A model generated the notes under the pieces. It made no database searches, had not been told where the DNA came from, and saw only the letters and a list, made by a program, of their open reading frames with translations. A stretch of DNA of 64,000 nt from Stratiolaelaps scimitus (lineage: Eukaryota > Arthropoda > Arachnida > Mesostigmata > Laelapidae): the NCBI GenBank assembly GCA_019614645.1, contig JABWDB010000013.1, positions 124,001 through 188,000 of the forward strand. The letters run 5' to 3'. Shown here one piece after another: positions 24,949 through 38,200 of this stretch. A program made the translations under genes and the position numbers. Position 1 is the first letter of the stretch. Each line of letters starts with the position of its first letter.

Positions 24949-27900
24949 CCATGCGATTTCCTATATAACTATCGCCGACGACTACTAACGCCGCTTTCGT
25001 GATCGTTTACGTTATTTTAACTTTTCACTCCTGAGTTGGGTAACACACAAAATGCCGAGTTGCCGAGTTTGTCCACCACGACACTTCCACACATTCGATA
25101 TGAGCCTGCCGAGCTCCCATCCCATCTACTGCTACTGATCAATTATTAACGCGAGGGTGCAATGAATGCATTTTATTATTAGTCGTAAATGTTCCGACGC
25201 GCCACATCAGAAACATGCGATATTACGTAACCTGTCCAATTCTTCGATGACGAGGAATTCCGCCTGCTTGACAAGCGCTAGCAGCAGCAGCAAAATGAAA
25301 CAGCAAACAGCACCAGCTGACTGACTGACGCTGATTGAGCATCATATGATTCGCGTAGTGTATGACGCCTGATAAACAGAAAAGCGAAATAAACCGCTGG
25401 CCGTCATCACCGTCAGCGTCATCATCGTCGTCATCGAGATATGTGCTAAATGACACAGTAGTATATTCCGAACGAAGTGGTAACTCGTAAAGAATCGCGG
25501 AAAGATCTAAATAGTTCAATTGTTTTTGTACGAAAATGTCATTAGGGTAAATGTGACCCCGTTGTCGGCCAAACAAAACTGCTCGCCATGTGAAACGAAC
25601 TACTCTAGGGCAATTTGAGTCTTAAATTTAACTGCACTGAACGGTGCCTTAGGACCATCGACATTGAAACTTGTATCCGATGTTGGACTTACTCGATAGA
25701 GGAGCCCCAGCGATTTTTGGGCTTTTCTGTTGTTGCGGGACAGTAGTCGCCGCCGCAGAAGCTTGTAACGCTTAGTTTTTACCATAAGTACCAGCTAATT
25801 GTCTTCTATTTCTCATCATTGTACTCCCGAGTCGTATTCTTATGCATGTTTCATCATTGATGATTAAGTTCATAGTTAATCATTGACTCTGTACTTCAAC
25901 GTCGGCATGCTAAAGCGCATTGCATTTGTACTGCATGTAATTCACGTGTCAATGTGCACCCAAATATGACAACGATCCGATTCTTCCTTCTCATGGCCCA
26001 TCTCGGCGTCTGAAAGGACTGGCCGCTGTGGACGTTCTTGCATGCGCGAGTTCACTGTCCCTTTCCCACGATTCTGGTAGTCGGTCGGGTAGTGGACTTC
26101 TGTAGGAGCGCTCTCTCTTTCTGTTCAGTAACGGTGTCAGGCAGTTTAGTGTTCTTCTACGACAGAGAACGAACTACATTCGCTTGGCGAGGTCCACAAC
26201 CGATCAAATAGTGTGTGATCATTGTGGTGGTGAGACGCGGCGATCGCGGGTTGACCGTGGCCCTGAGCTCTCCAATTGTTCAACTTCCTGACATAGGAAA
26301 AGTTGATTTCAACGAAAATCGTATGGACTCACACTGAGTTCGCTAAAGCAGTCACACGGTTCCGGTCCACTTTGTGTCGAAGGTGTTGAAGCAAACGGCG
26401 TGTGGAACGTATTTAGTGGTAACAGTTAGTGAGCGAACATCATACTTTCGGAGGGTCACCATTACTGTATTGCTGCATAGTAAGTGCATACTCTGAGGAT
26501 AGGTTCTAGTGATAGATTCAAGAAGATTCTATAGATTAACGGATTGTTGAGCTGAGGATCTCCCTATTATCTATTCGAACGAGGTCTAGCTGCTTCTATA
26601 TATATATATATATATATATAATCATGTCTAACCTTATTACATGTGACTGCTGCGATAAGATATACAGTAAAGGAAGCACATTGTTGAATACCTCATAAAA
26701 CAAAGCCACTTCTTCGTGCATGATTTTCATAACATGCAAGTTTAATCTAGTCGACAATTGCCGATCGAATGTAGGGCCAACAATGCTACTTACTTCGAAT
26801 TTCAAAATTTCGATCTTTCTTCTCTAAATAAAACGAACAGTTTTCGCTATTGTTCCCTTAATGCTGCGATCGAGTAGAATCAATTAAACAAAAAAGGAGG
26901 AAATTATGTACAGATAGCGCATTGCAAATACGACCCAAATGACACTTGGGAATTCGCACATTTAGAGCAATATAACAAATATTAAGTGATAAGTGCCAAA
27001 ATATACGAAGCTGCCCCGAAACTTGAAAGTGTTCAATACATCCTATAGTTAACCATGCTATAACTTGAAAGACTAAACATTTTATGTATGCAAATGTCCC
27101 TAAACATCTAAATCGTTTTCAAGTGTTAGTAAAATAAGTGTTATCCCTGAAATTTGGCGTACCCACAGATGGAGCAGATGTATAACGTGTCCGGATATCG
27201 CGTTTAGTTAAATGAGTATAAACGTGTATTAAATACGTGGCGCTTCGTAATTTCATTAGCAGCCATAAAGAATACATTAAGTCCATCGAATTGTAGCCAC
27301 CATTAACTGTGCGGTTCGAGTGAAATTTAAACGATCAAAATTTGAATAGACATCTAAAGCTGAGATCTTTTGATCAAGCTGATCCAAACTAAAAATATCG
27401 TTTTAGTCTTTAATTAGGAACAGTTTTATAAAAATCGGTGGGTCAGAATAAATGCAATAGAGTTCACAACTGGGCGTATTACCCTCACAACAGGGTCATT
27501 CTGTTAGGCTTAATTACGAACGCCATTACTAGATAGAAACTGCAACGATGCAAATGATTCGGTATTCCAACATGATCCTACATCCGAGACGCCGAACCCG
27601 CCAAAGACGCAGAACCAATTGGCGAATTGAGGACCTATTGACCAAGCTGTGAGAGAGCTCGCCGCAGCCGCCACACGGCAGCAGACATAGCTGCCGCGCC
27701 AAAGTGGCAAGGTGAGTTTGGCCCGGCCTTTCGCTTCTGCGAGCGGTTGTCGGCTGCTCGGAATGGCCGAAATAAAGTCTTGCAGAATCCCTCACCACGA
27801 TCGGTTTTCCTTGTTCGATGCTTTGTGGCCCGTAGTACCTGACGTTCAACTCGCAACTGCTTGACGAATAGTACTCCTAATCGTATACGAGAGCAACGAC

Positions 27901-27974
27901 GGCAGTATTAGTATGAGTTGATTTGATTGGTTACTAAATAGTGTTAGACCGACAGTTCAAGTGCCTTATCAACA

Positions 27975-30900
27975 ATGGGTGAAGACCAAGCGCAAGCCGA
28001 TGAGCCCATGCTGTCGGTAAGTCGCTTCTGCTTTGGAGAATCATTTGACTTACCTTAGTACTTTGTAGAATTTGAAATCCGTCTATAATCCTGTTTATAC
28101 TTTTGTCCAGAACCGAGACGGGGAAAGCTTCACCGATAAAGTTCCGTGATATTCTGTTAATCAAGCTTCAACTCTATCGAACGTGTGTTGTCATGGAAGT
28201 AAATAGAGGAACCGCGCTCTGGCGAGACGTTCGGCGCTCTTTTCAACAACCTGTGGTAGCGGCCACATGACACCCGGCGATCTACACACCGCGTCAAAAT
28301 GATAGCCCAGCCCCATGTTTCCGATTTTTTTCTCAACCGTAAGTAACACTGCAGTTTCGCTTTTAGTCATTCAAATATATCACATTTCAGGAACATCCCA
28401 CGAATATTTGGCGATCTAGCCCACATGTAGACATTTGATATTGGAAATGGTCGTTTTAAGGGTGCTTCAAAATGATAGCCCACTTAGTGTTTGTCGAGTG
28501 GGACGACGTACAAATTTTCTGGACCCTTTCTCAGCGATAAGTACGATGGGCCGAGGCTGCCAACTTAGTGAAGATGAGAAAAAAATTGTTTCCAACCCTA
28601 ATAACAAGTCAAAATCGGAAATTGCGCGAATTTGACAAAGAAGCAGGGAGGTGATCGAAGAAAACTCAAACGAAACATCCTTTATTATTGAAACACAGAT
28701 CCAAGATTGAGCTTCGGTCGTGAGCAAGTTTCGTGGACAGAGAAGTAGCAACGCGTGCTGTTTTCTGATGAAAAGAGATTCAATTTCGACGGTCTTGATG
28801 GACATTCTTACTACTTCCATGACATTAGGAAAGAAGATAAACTCCTAAGTCGACGACAGGCGGGATGTGGTGGTGTGATGATGATTTGGGCCAGTATTGG
28901 TTGCAACGGGAAGACCGATTTGGTCTTCGTAGACGATCGAATGAATAGTCGTGCCTACGTTTCTATGTTGGAGGATCAACTCAGGAATCACGCCGAGAAG
29001 ATCTGTGCTGAAAGATTCATCTTCCAGCAGGATAACGCCGCAGTTCATACGGCGAAGATCGTCAAGTTCGTTCGCGCTCCGTAACTGTATGTCTTGAGTT
29101 CTTCGAAACTCAAGACATACAGTTACTGAGCTGGCCCGCACGCTCTCCAGACTTGAATATTATAGAAAACCTGTGGACCGTTTTACTGAGAGCTGTTTTT
29201 AAAGGTGGCAAGCATTCTCAAACGCTACATGAGCTAAAAAAGCTTTGGTAGCCGAATGGCATGCTATTGATCAAAACCTCATACGTAAATTTCATGAATC
29301 TATGCCCAGTCGATTAGTTTTTGTTAGGGAGAACGGCGGCGGCCCGACATAATACTAAACTTGTAAAATACTTGTAAAAGAACGATGATTGAACTCAGTG
29401 TTCGACAAACACCAAGTGGGCAACCATTTGGACGCACACTTAAAAAGACAATTTCCGATATCAAATATCTACATGTGAGCTAGATAGCCAAATATTCATG
29501 CGATGCTCTTGGGATGTGATATATTTGAAGGAGTGAAATCGAAACTGCAGTGTTACTTACGGTTGAGAAAAAAATCGAAAACATGGGGCTGGGCTATCAT
29601 TTTCCACGCGGTGTGGATTTTCACTTAACTGTGCACTTCTAGTAATATATAATCATACAACAGTCCGTGTTTTTTTCAAGTTTCGAGTTTATTCAAGGCC
29701 AGTGTTTGTCTTCTGTGGCGTTTGGTCGTAAATATTTACTAAGAAAGTTTGAGCCGATTTAAGTGGAATTATGCTAATGGGCTCTGCTGTTTCGGGCAGA
29801 AACCCAACTCAGGCAAATGAGAAAAAGAAGTAGATTTATTAATTTCTACTAACTTGATGCTATTCTCCGTCTGAAGAATAGTGGCGTACGTATTTCTCTA
29901 TGTGCGCGGCTTCGTGTCATCGTTGTCCAAGAAGTCGTTGTTGGAAGTCTCCAAGACGTCCTTCAGTGAAGGTCAATTGTTTTTGACAGAACGAGCACCG
30001 AAGTGAATCGTATGATGACTAAATTGGATACCACAATAATCCCTATATTTCTATATCACGTTATAAAATATATTTCAATAAAACAAGTAACATACTTGCC
30101 TCTCAGGTAAACAGCTCAACAATTTCTCAATACATACGCGTATGGTTCCAAGTTAGAAATGACTTGCCGTCTCAACAAAAAAAAAAGGATATGGTTGGCT
30201 CGCTGGTGAGCTGGCCAACACCCAGTAACGCCAATCTCAGCGCTGATCAGCAATATCCAAAAGTATCAGTGGAATGCCATGAAATAGCTAGTTCGTTCTG
30301 TTCTTAGATAGTGGACGTTAGTAACAGCTAATAATCAACGGACGCGTCTTGAATTAATGGCATTAATGAAGTAATACAATGAAAGAATACAAACATCTCA
30401 ATTTGGCGTCATTACAAAAACCTGTGTGTGTGTGTGTATGTGTTTGTATGTATTGCTAACATGTTTGGTCTACTCGATCGTCAAGGTCATGTGCTGCTAA
30501 AATATACGTGCGACTTTAAGGCTTTCGCGGTACTCGGAATTTCCCCATGGCTTAGTAATCATATTTTTTTGAAGGTACGTCTAAAAAATCGTATGCGTGA
30601 TCTATATATGCATCGCATTGGCTATCTGATCTCGCTCATCTTGAGACTCCACGTCAAAGCAAACGGAAGTTTATCCTGGCGGTTGCGTGGACGAAATGTT
30701 TGTCACTAGGTCCAAAAAATTAAGGGGTACCGCTCGTTAACACAACCGAGAGAGGTGTATCAGTAATCCTCAATAATAGGAAAAATCATTCGGCAAAATG
30801 GCATAAAACTAAGCAGTTCTGCATTGGAGCACCCATTGATATGAAGGTGTCAATACACAAATACAAATAATAATATTTCTTTTCGTTTGTTCTTATCAGA

Positions 30901-32092
30901 ATTTAATTTAGCATTGCGGAAATCGTTATATTTGATTGGTAGAACTCTCGCAAAAATCCTAGTAGTCATTCACAGGAATCCTAGTAGTCACTCACATTTA
31001 ATTAGTACATGAAGGGAAGTCACATCTAAATACTTATTTCATACCTAAACATTGTCTATACCTGCTTATTATAATATGAAAAATTACACCCATTGAACGT
31101 CATTCAGCTCATTGAGTATAGTACGAATTGACGTCAGCTCGCATCACCACGGTGTGTGCTGATTTCCCGAAAACCGCGTCGACTTATGTGCACCTCCAAG
31201 AAGGGGAGTGACGTTGTTATCTCGACGCCAGACGCCATGCGCCTCGCATCCGCCAACGTCGGGATATTGAGGCCATTCGCTGTTTGGAAATATCCAGCAA
31301 ATGTCTGTGGCGGAAACAGATCGTAGATCGGAGAGTATTGCGGGGGAGGACTCGCAAATGATTCGCGACTTCCAATCTCATTGTTTCTGGAAATACTTTT
31401 ACAAATAAAATAATTATACCCGCTATTTGTGCTCTCAATATCTATTAGACGTAGAGGAGGAGAGACGTTGGTGCACGGTGGGCTTCGAGCCCCACTGTTT
31501 CACATTTACATTTAAAGAGGTCCGCCTTATGAAGCAATGCCGAAAGCAGTTATCCCGTGGACGTGAGTCAGCCCGGAGAATTTATTAGATGTGGTGGATT
31601 CGTGGGAAATCAAAAGTGTTGGTAACGTATAGGAATTCATACCTCAAAAGCAGTATCTTTAGACTTTTTTTCTAGTTCGATGAACTGGCCACCGGTCAAA
31701 ATTGGACCGGTAGCGTATTATTGATTAGGTATTGATATATATATATATATATATAGATATACATATGGTTTCCGGAAAGTGTCGCAATCCTATGGCATTT
31801 AAACCAGTTACGCAATTTGTCATAGAAATAACACGTTAAGGTGTTGCTTGAAAAGCAACACTACATTTTGGGTTTACCCTTTTTTGACATGTTTAGTACG
31901 CTAAGCAGCCTCATATGCTTAAACCACTTGCTGGACGCGTTCATCAAGTTCAACCGCGTGAAGCGCTTGTTTTTGAACACGCACTGTCTTTGTGGGGCTC
32001 TAAAGCTTTAAAAAACGCGTTCTCAACAATTGTCGTGTTTCGTAAGGTTGTTGAGACCTATAAGGTTGCATAACTTCCAAACACGCTGTATA

Positions 32093-32132
<40 letters not shown>

Positions 32133-35100
32133 GTAACATCCTCTATGATTACTCTATTTATCCGTGATTAAATTGACTCGTTTCAGATGGTGGAGAAACG
32201 GCCCTCCCAATTGGCCGATGTCTCCGAGGTGGTGGGTGCCTTCGGTAAATATCACTTTCTTCTGATCGTCGTTAATATTCTTCGAGCTGTCCCTATTGGA
32301 TGGACCCTGACGTCTGTGGATTTTTTGGCCGGTGATGTTGACCACACTTGCGCCCCTCCAGCGGAATATAACAATGAAGCTTGGCTGACCGAAGGTCTGG
32401 TACCTAACGATGTTTGCTCCAGGTGGGTTTTAATTCGGAATTTATTATACAAACAAAAAGTAATTTGATCATTAGACAAAGATAAGTGTCGACTAAACCT
32501 AAAATAATAATTAGACGCAGTGTTCGAGAGTATTGGCTATTTTATAAATGTTACAGCTGTACTCTGCCACTCCCGAAGTAGATGAATTTCATAAAACAGA
32601 GTGAAAATTTGCTCGAGTCTATAGATAAAGGTAGGTTGTTTATATATATTTATATTATATATACCATACTCGTTAAAAGCGACGCTGGATTCAGCTGGGA
32701 CCATTAATGTATCTGTGCCTTTCTAATCCTCAGTTGCTCGATTGCGTCCCAGTAACTTGACTAATCAATTGCTGTTAGGGACTTGAATGGTTGGTCTTTA
32801 TATTGGCATAAATTCAACGTCCAACTATCGTTTGAAAGATTTCTAGCCAATCTTAACATAGTATCGGTGTGATGATTACGATCTAAACTGCAGGTATCAC
32901 TGGGACTCTGAAGGAATTAATTCATCAATCGTTTTGCAGTGCACCAAATGGACGTATAATCTCAGCCAGCCCTCGAGCGCTGTTGTGGAGGTTTGTATCA
33001 CAGGTTGCTGTTGTTGTTCTGCATGCATGCCATCATAGATACCCTCAAGCTGTGCCGACGCCATACAACAGCGTATCCGCGTACAACCTGCTTGATTCAC
33101 TCGTGAAATTGCAAGCTTAAGGAACACATAACGAGTACTTAAACAAACCTATGATTACTGCACGCACTTACATGCGATCAAGTGATTTTATTGCTCGGTG
33201 TATATTATTTAAGTCAGACTACCCTTGTGTAGACAAAACTCTGGAACTGTGTATAAATGGCTTCGGTTACGCATCAACAATGATTTTGTTAAAAAAGACT
33301 CGTAGCAAGAGAGTATACACAAAAGTTACATTCGTTTGTTCAGCAGTGATAATATTCGTCACTGAATAGGCTGTACCAAAGACATATGAAGTGTATATGG
33401 GAAAGACAAAAGTAAGCCTTATGAACAGAATTTGTGAACACGTACCAGCCGTTCAAATATAGTCTCGCCAGCAAACCAGCAAATCAGCAGAGCTGCTGGA
33501 GCTGCAAAATGAAGCTTCTGTCATCAACAAAAATCATGCCTTAGTTCAGTCAGCGTTTTAGATACTTCAATTGACCGTTCACCGTTGCGTGTGCACGCGA
33601 AATCTCACATTTCGCATGCATCCGACGTTTTCAACAAAGAGGTGGTGGCATTGAACTTCCAGATGTCTACAAACCGCTTCTATCGAACGCAACACTCCGA
33701 AGTTCCGAAGTGGAAAAATCACCGTGTCCTTAAAAACCTCTCAGCTTTGTGCTCAGCTCCTTCAGTCTACCCTCTTGTCCCTGCATTGAACGACGGAGAG
33801 TCAGATGGGAAAAGCTGTTTTTGAGCTGAATTTCAGTTGTTAGCAATGTGATAGGCCTTAGCACTTAACGTTGAGATATTAGTTTGAGTATCTGTCGGGG
33901 CCGGCTTTACTTCGAATAAAGTTGAACCGATCGTCCCTGACAAGCACCCACAGGCAGAAGACGATGATAAAGCGATTCAAATATTCGGCACGTCTGCGAG
34001 AATTAAATCCCAAAACATGTGTCCCTCGTGTTTAGCGGTCCACGACGTTCACCTCCAGATTCAAACGCACTTATTTGTCTCATATATTTGTACAAAATCC
34101 ATTTCAATTATAGCGTAAAGTTGATTAAATAAGCTGAGGTCAATTGATTGGTCCTAATTCGCGCGGTCCGCAGAGAAGATGATCCCGACGATACCAGCCA
34201 CCTTCAATGAGCTTCAGGCTTATTATAGATCATCCACGGGCATTTTCGGCGCAAGTGCTATTTCAAAATAAACGAGTCTCCATTAAAATTATTCTAAGAT
34301 CTTGGTCTTCGAAGCAAAACCTGAAAGCAGATTGATCTCACTAGAGGATCCTCCATCGTCATGCGTTTCCCAACGATCTCCAAGCCTATTATCCTTGTCC
34401 ACGGATATTCCGGTGTGATTATAAAGAAATCAATCGAGATAAATTCGTCAAAATGTCTTAAGCTTCAATTCCATTTCAGTGGGACCTTGTTTGCGACCGC
34501 TCATGGATGCGATCGCTAATTCAAAGTGTGGCGTTCGTTGGTCAGCTATGTGGAGCCCTCCTCTTCGGCAAGCTTGCTGACAAGTGAGTTGCAGATAAAT
34601 TACAAAGTTTTGGTTGATTAGCAGCCTTTCACTAAGCTTAAGTTGTCGATAAATGTCACTCGGTGAAGATGAATCACGTTTCTCTCGTGGTTGAAGTCAC
34701 AACATAGATCTAAATAGCTCGAGGACTGTTTGGAGCCGAACGAATTGTTACCCGGCAAAACAATGCCAGCTGTCAGATTTTGTTTATCCGCAAATGCTGG
34801 CGATTCGCCAACAAAAGCTTAGACTAAATGATTGATTACTTTGCACGTACAAAGTTCAATTTCTGCTTTTCTTCAGCGGTTTGCCGGTTATTTATATCAA
34901 GTTTAAGTTATCCCTGTGACACTTATATTTGCATCTTATCGAGACAATTGTGAATTTTACTCATTTTTGCAGATATGGTCGTCTGATAATGTTTGACGTA
35001 GCTGCCGTGGCCATGTTGGTGTTTGGAGCAGCCGGCACTTTTGCACCATACATTCAGATGTTCAATATCGTGCGGTTCGCGCAGTCTATGAGCACTGCCG

Positions 35101-36146
35101 GGCTTCAAACGCTTTCCGCTGCTCTATGTAAGTCTAATTACGGTTGAAACAACCACTGTTTGTTCGAAATCAGTGTATTGCAAATGTCGTCTGATTAAGT
35201 TGGACATTAGTATATTAGGATATTAGTCTCATAGAAAAAATATATAATCATCGCCAATATACCATAGACTGTTACTTAATTAAGGATATTAGTCTCATAG
35301 AAAAAATATATAATCATCGCCAATATACCATAGACTGTTACTTTTGTTCTTTTGGAGATTGAGATACCCCTGTATATCATGATTGAAGTACTCCCGGCGG
35401 CTTATAATTGACCGTTAGTCATTGTATATATATATGTCTGTTTGAGACTAAAGAAATAACACGGTTTTCGAAGTAATTTATTCACCTGCGTTCATCATAA
35501 TTCTGCCGCCGAATTATAGAGATTCGTATAGGAGACGGGTTATCCATCTGGTACTATCCAATATGAAAGTTATCTCCGTTGTACAATTAAACAAACCACT
35601 ACGCTGCATCTGTTCCAGATTCGGAAGTGGCTCTACCAGCTGATCGAAATTATTTGCACCTTGGCATGACTCTAGGCCTGGGAGTGACCCAGGTGTTACT
35701 TCCCGCTATGGCGAAATGGCTCGATAACTGGAGACACGTCCAACTTGCTACCGGACTCAGTGCTGCGGCCCTGATACCATTCTTATTGTTAGTACGCATT
35801 TATTAACGTTTCTATTGTAGTGACACACTTTTGCAAAGCGTTTGTTCACATTCACTTAAATTGAAGAGCCTTATCCATCATTGGCGTTCAGGTCTTAAAC
35901 GAACTAAACTGCATTGCCAACAAATGGCAACATCGGATTTGTTTTCTGTTATAAAGTACCTCCATTTAAAACGAGTCCCAGTTATAGCCAAAACAGAGCT
36001 ATTCTAATATGGTGTGCAGCTGTTTCATGTAGCCACCAGCATCGATCGAGTCTAAACGAGCCGGTTTTAAAGAGGTCACAGGTTAGGACCCCATAAGTAA
36101 ATAACACCATACGTAATCAAATTAGACAATTCAGCACTGCTACTAG

Positions 36147-36181
<35 letters not shown>

Positions 36182-38200
36182 GTGTCAACATCACACCCCT
36201 TATCTCATGTAACATCATGTCTAGAAATATAAGATGCTCATTAATAGGTCTCTCGATATGTTGTTGATTGAAGCTTCATGTACGAGTCGCCTCGATGGTT
36301 ACTGGCTACCGGTAAACAGAATAAGGCCGAACGAGCACTCGAGGGTATCCTTCAATTCAATGGGCGAACGAAGCCCGATATGGAGAAAACGATGCCTCTT
36401 TTAGCAGAAAAAGCGGCAAAGGGTCCTCCCAGCGCTGGTATCAAGGACCTTTGGCCGTACCGCAACCTTAGACGAAATCTCTTCGTTATGTTCATCTTTT
36501 GGTAAGTGCACTACTATTTTCAGGTCGTCATAAAATGATCACACAGCGTTTCGCATATAATGAAGATGTGTCATCCCCGCAATAACGAGGCTTTGAATAT
36601 AATAATTGTCAATTTTATGAATATAAAATGTTGTCCATTTTTTCTGCTGTCAATTTCCTACTTCAGTTGTTTACTGAAGTGTGCTCGTTTCAAATGCTAT
36701 ACGTTGCTAATGTTTTCCATATCTCATTATTTGCCCATCGGATCATTTTAGGTCGGTCAATAACACAGCCTTGTTTGGCATCACGTACCTCCCAACGAAA
36801 CTCGGTGGGGACCGATTCTTCAATTTCACTGCGGTCGCGTGTGCCGAGGTGCCAGCAGGCTTTGCTGGCCTCTACGTCATCAGGAAGTTTCGACGTCGAA
36901 ATTCGCTAACTACCCTGATGGGAATCTGCTGCGCTGCCTTAATCACTACAGCAATTCTACCTTTTGGTTAGTCAGTTCATAGGAACAGTTGTTTTCTCTT
37001 CTAAGATCGAGACATTATCGCGTTAGCCGCGTTCCCTGAACCGTTAGCAACGTTGCGATTATAGTTGGTCACATGATCTACACTCATACTGTAAACTATG
37101 TCACGTTACTATAATCTATAGTTTTCCAGAGCGATTCATCGTGCGGAGTGAATTGTGTCGGCGTTGAAAGATGCTGTTTCGAATATCATTTACCCAAGCG
37201 ATACTTGTAACCTTCGTTTGTCATTCACATTAATCACATTAATCATACGTGTGCGGATCTGCTGACTGTTTTGTTGCAGAGTTGGTCTATGCTCGGGTTG
37301 CGATGATGTTCATCGCCCGTTTCTGCGTCGTTATCACGACTGCTGCAATGTGGGTGTTCACGATGGAGCTCTTGCCAACAGCCGTTCGGGGATTTGGACT
37401 CTCCGTGTGCTTCTTTGTCGGTCGAAGCAGCGCCTCACTCGCCCCCTTCCTGAGGGACCTTGTAAGGATTTTGTCAATGCATTCCACGTTTTCATAATTG
37501 GACACATTAATATCATTTTAATAGAGAGTTTCCATATTCGGCTATGCCAAATATGTATTTGCCTCACGTCAAATATTTATGACCGAATTAGTTTGGTCAA
37601 TTTTTAAGGTAACCTTAACAGGGGCGTATTTTTTCTAGCAAGCCGGGATATCGAATAGAAGTTCTTTTTAATCACAAGCGTATTCATTATCCGAGCCCAA
37701 TAAGACTCACATTGATGTATCTCTCTATCTTGAAACTAAGAACACGACCTGTCAAAAAACATTACGATATGATAGTAACATCGTCACCAGGTAAAACAAA
37801 ATTAACACAAACAAGTGCTTTGTTTGTTTTTAATCAATAAAGCCCCGTCGCAAGACAGAAGAGAAAAGTTCACATGGAGAAGCAGTTTAGAAAAAAGCAT
37901 AGCAACCTTCTACAGTAAATATAATTTCATATTATTTTTTATAAAATTTCAACTTCTATTTTTATTTTTATTATTACTATCATTATCGTTAGTATGGACA
38001 GAATTTACGACGGCGGAAGTGACTAATTTTTTCAGGCTGACATCTACAATCCAGCTCCATTCCTCGTGTTGGCTTTGCTAACTGCCATTGGAGGTCTCGC
38101 GGTTCGAGTAGCCCCCGAAACCTTGGGTCGTCCACTGCCCGATTCTCTGCCTGAGGCAGATCAGATCGGCAATAAGAAGAGGGCTGACTCCGCCGTTTAG
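27975..38200 (+). CDS. SLC22-family organic ion transporter (MFS)
   Basis: Ten exons: 27975-28016, 32187-32422, 32894-32990, 34480-34583, 34973-35127, 35619-35787, 36274-36501, 36752-36966, 37280-37461 and 38036-38200; 530 codons, close to the 550 usual for SLC22. All junctions keep phase and have GT-AG borders. The start ATG has a good context (A at -3, G at +4) and follows an in-frame-free leader. Visible family marks: WDLVCDRSW before TM2, the MFS motif A-like GKLADKYGRL (155-164), ESPRWL (272-277) after TM6, and ELLPTAVRGFG (from 445) before TM11. The TM1-TM2 extracellular loop has N-glycosylation sequons NSS and NLS. Many hydrophobic segments fit a 12-TM plasma-membrane protein. Substrate cannot be told from sequence; organic cations, carnitine or related amines are typical for the family (insect Orct/CarT-like). 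The first intron (4.2 kb) holds a dead Tc1-like element. Confidence 0.9.
28285..28498 (+). repeat. Left terminal inverted repeat of the Tc1-like element
   Basis: Matches the reverse complement of 29400-29615 over nearly its whole length with scattered mismatches. Contains the outer direct repeat near 28294 and the inner one near 28468. Confidence 0.88.
28546..29352 (+). pseudogene. Broken Tc1-like transposase
   Basis: Three in-frame pieces of one transposase: the N-terminal start (28546-28635), the central catalytic piece (28755-29084) carrying the first two acidic residues, and the C-terminal piece from 29127 with the third acidic residue in NIIENLW. Breaks are a nonsense codon, a lost segment where the helix-turn-helix would be, an inserted palindrome and a single-base frameshift in an A run. 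It cannot give a functional protein. Confidence 0.8.
29081..29126. repeat. Perfect 20-bp palindrome with 6-base loop inside the transposase
   Basis: 29081-29100 is the exact reverse complement of 29107-29126, with the loop cttcga at 29101-29106. The right arm is the original coding sequence and runs on into the transposase tail; the left arm is an inverted copy of it. Confidence 0.95.
29400..29615 (-). repeat. Right terminal inverted repeat of the Tc1-like element
   Basis: Reverse complement of the left end. The inner repeat (gtgggcaaccatttgg near 29416) has drifted more than the outer one (ctgggctatcatttt near 29590). Confidence 0.88.
31455..31582 (+). mobile_element. tRNA-derived SINE, copy 3 (5' truncated)
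   Basis: Starts at the GGAGGAGAGACGTTGGTGCAC block, has the B-box region gggcttcgagcccc, then TTTAAAGAGGTCCGCCTTATGAAGCAATGCCGAAAGCAG and ends AGTCAGCCCGGAGAATT. It is flanked by similar 12-mers (31443-31454 and 31583-31594, 10 of 12 equal), which look like a target duplication. It lies in intron 1 of the SLC22 gene. Confidence 0.8.
32089..32129. repeat. (TA)n microsatellite
   Basis: About 41 bp with one TG interruption, ending 58 bases before SLC22 exon 2. Confidence 0.95.
33370..33460 (+). mobile_element. Possible GIY-YIG endonuclease relic of a Penelope-like element
   Basis: A short open stretch between stops (33367-33369 and 33460-33462) encodes YEVYMGKTKVSLMNRICEH, which fits the Y-x-VYxGxT-x2-SL-x2-R-x2-EH pattern of GIY-YIG nucleases as found in Penelope-like retroelements. 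A following ASVINKNHALV run (about 33510-33545) resembles the later NASV-type block of that domain. It is in SLC22 intron 3. The match is short and made by eye, so it is tentative. Confidence 0.35.
35218..35343. repeat. Perfect 60-bp direct repeat
   Basis: 35218-35277 is repeated without change at 35284-35343, with a 6-base spacer (aattaa). It lies in intron 5 of the SLC22 gene. Either a recent duplication or an assembly artefact. Confidence 0.95.
36149..36181. repeat. (CA)n(TA)n microsatellite
   Basis: CA repeats run into TA repeats, in SLC22 intron 6. Confidence 0.93.

Larger units (their letters stand above)
28285..29615 (+). mobile_element. Tc1/mariner-like DNA transposon with long inverted repeats, inactive
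   Basis: About 1.33 kb, bounded by terminal inverted repeats of about 215 bp (28285-28498 and 29400-29615) that start cacaccgcg. The left side is preceded by TA, the expected target; the right flank reads GA, so one base has drifted. Each end has an outer and an inner copy of a short motif (caaaatgatagccca on the left), an IR/DR arrangement like that of Sleeping Beauty-type Tc1 elements. The inside encodes transposase remnants: an N-terminal start MGRGCQLSEDEKK at 28546, the catalytic-domain piece with FSDEKRF and QQDNAAVH (28755-29084), and SPDLNIIENLW after 29126, a DD34E-like triad. A stop at 28633, missing DNA-binding sequence, a 20-bp palindrome at 29081-29126 and a one-base loss near 29234 break the frame. 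It lies in intron 1 of the SLC22 gene. Confidence 0.9.

Noticed and set aside
25223..25576. 117-codon minus-strand frame with an Asp run
   Set aside because: The Asp run comes from a simple GTC/ATC repeat; no family recognised.
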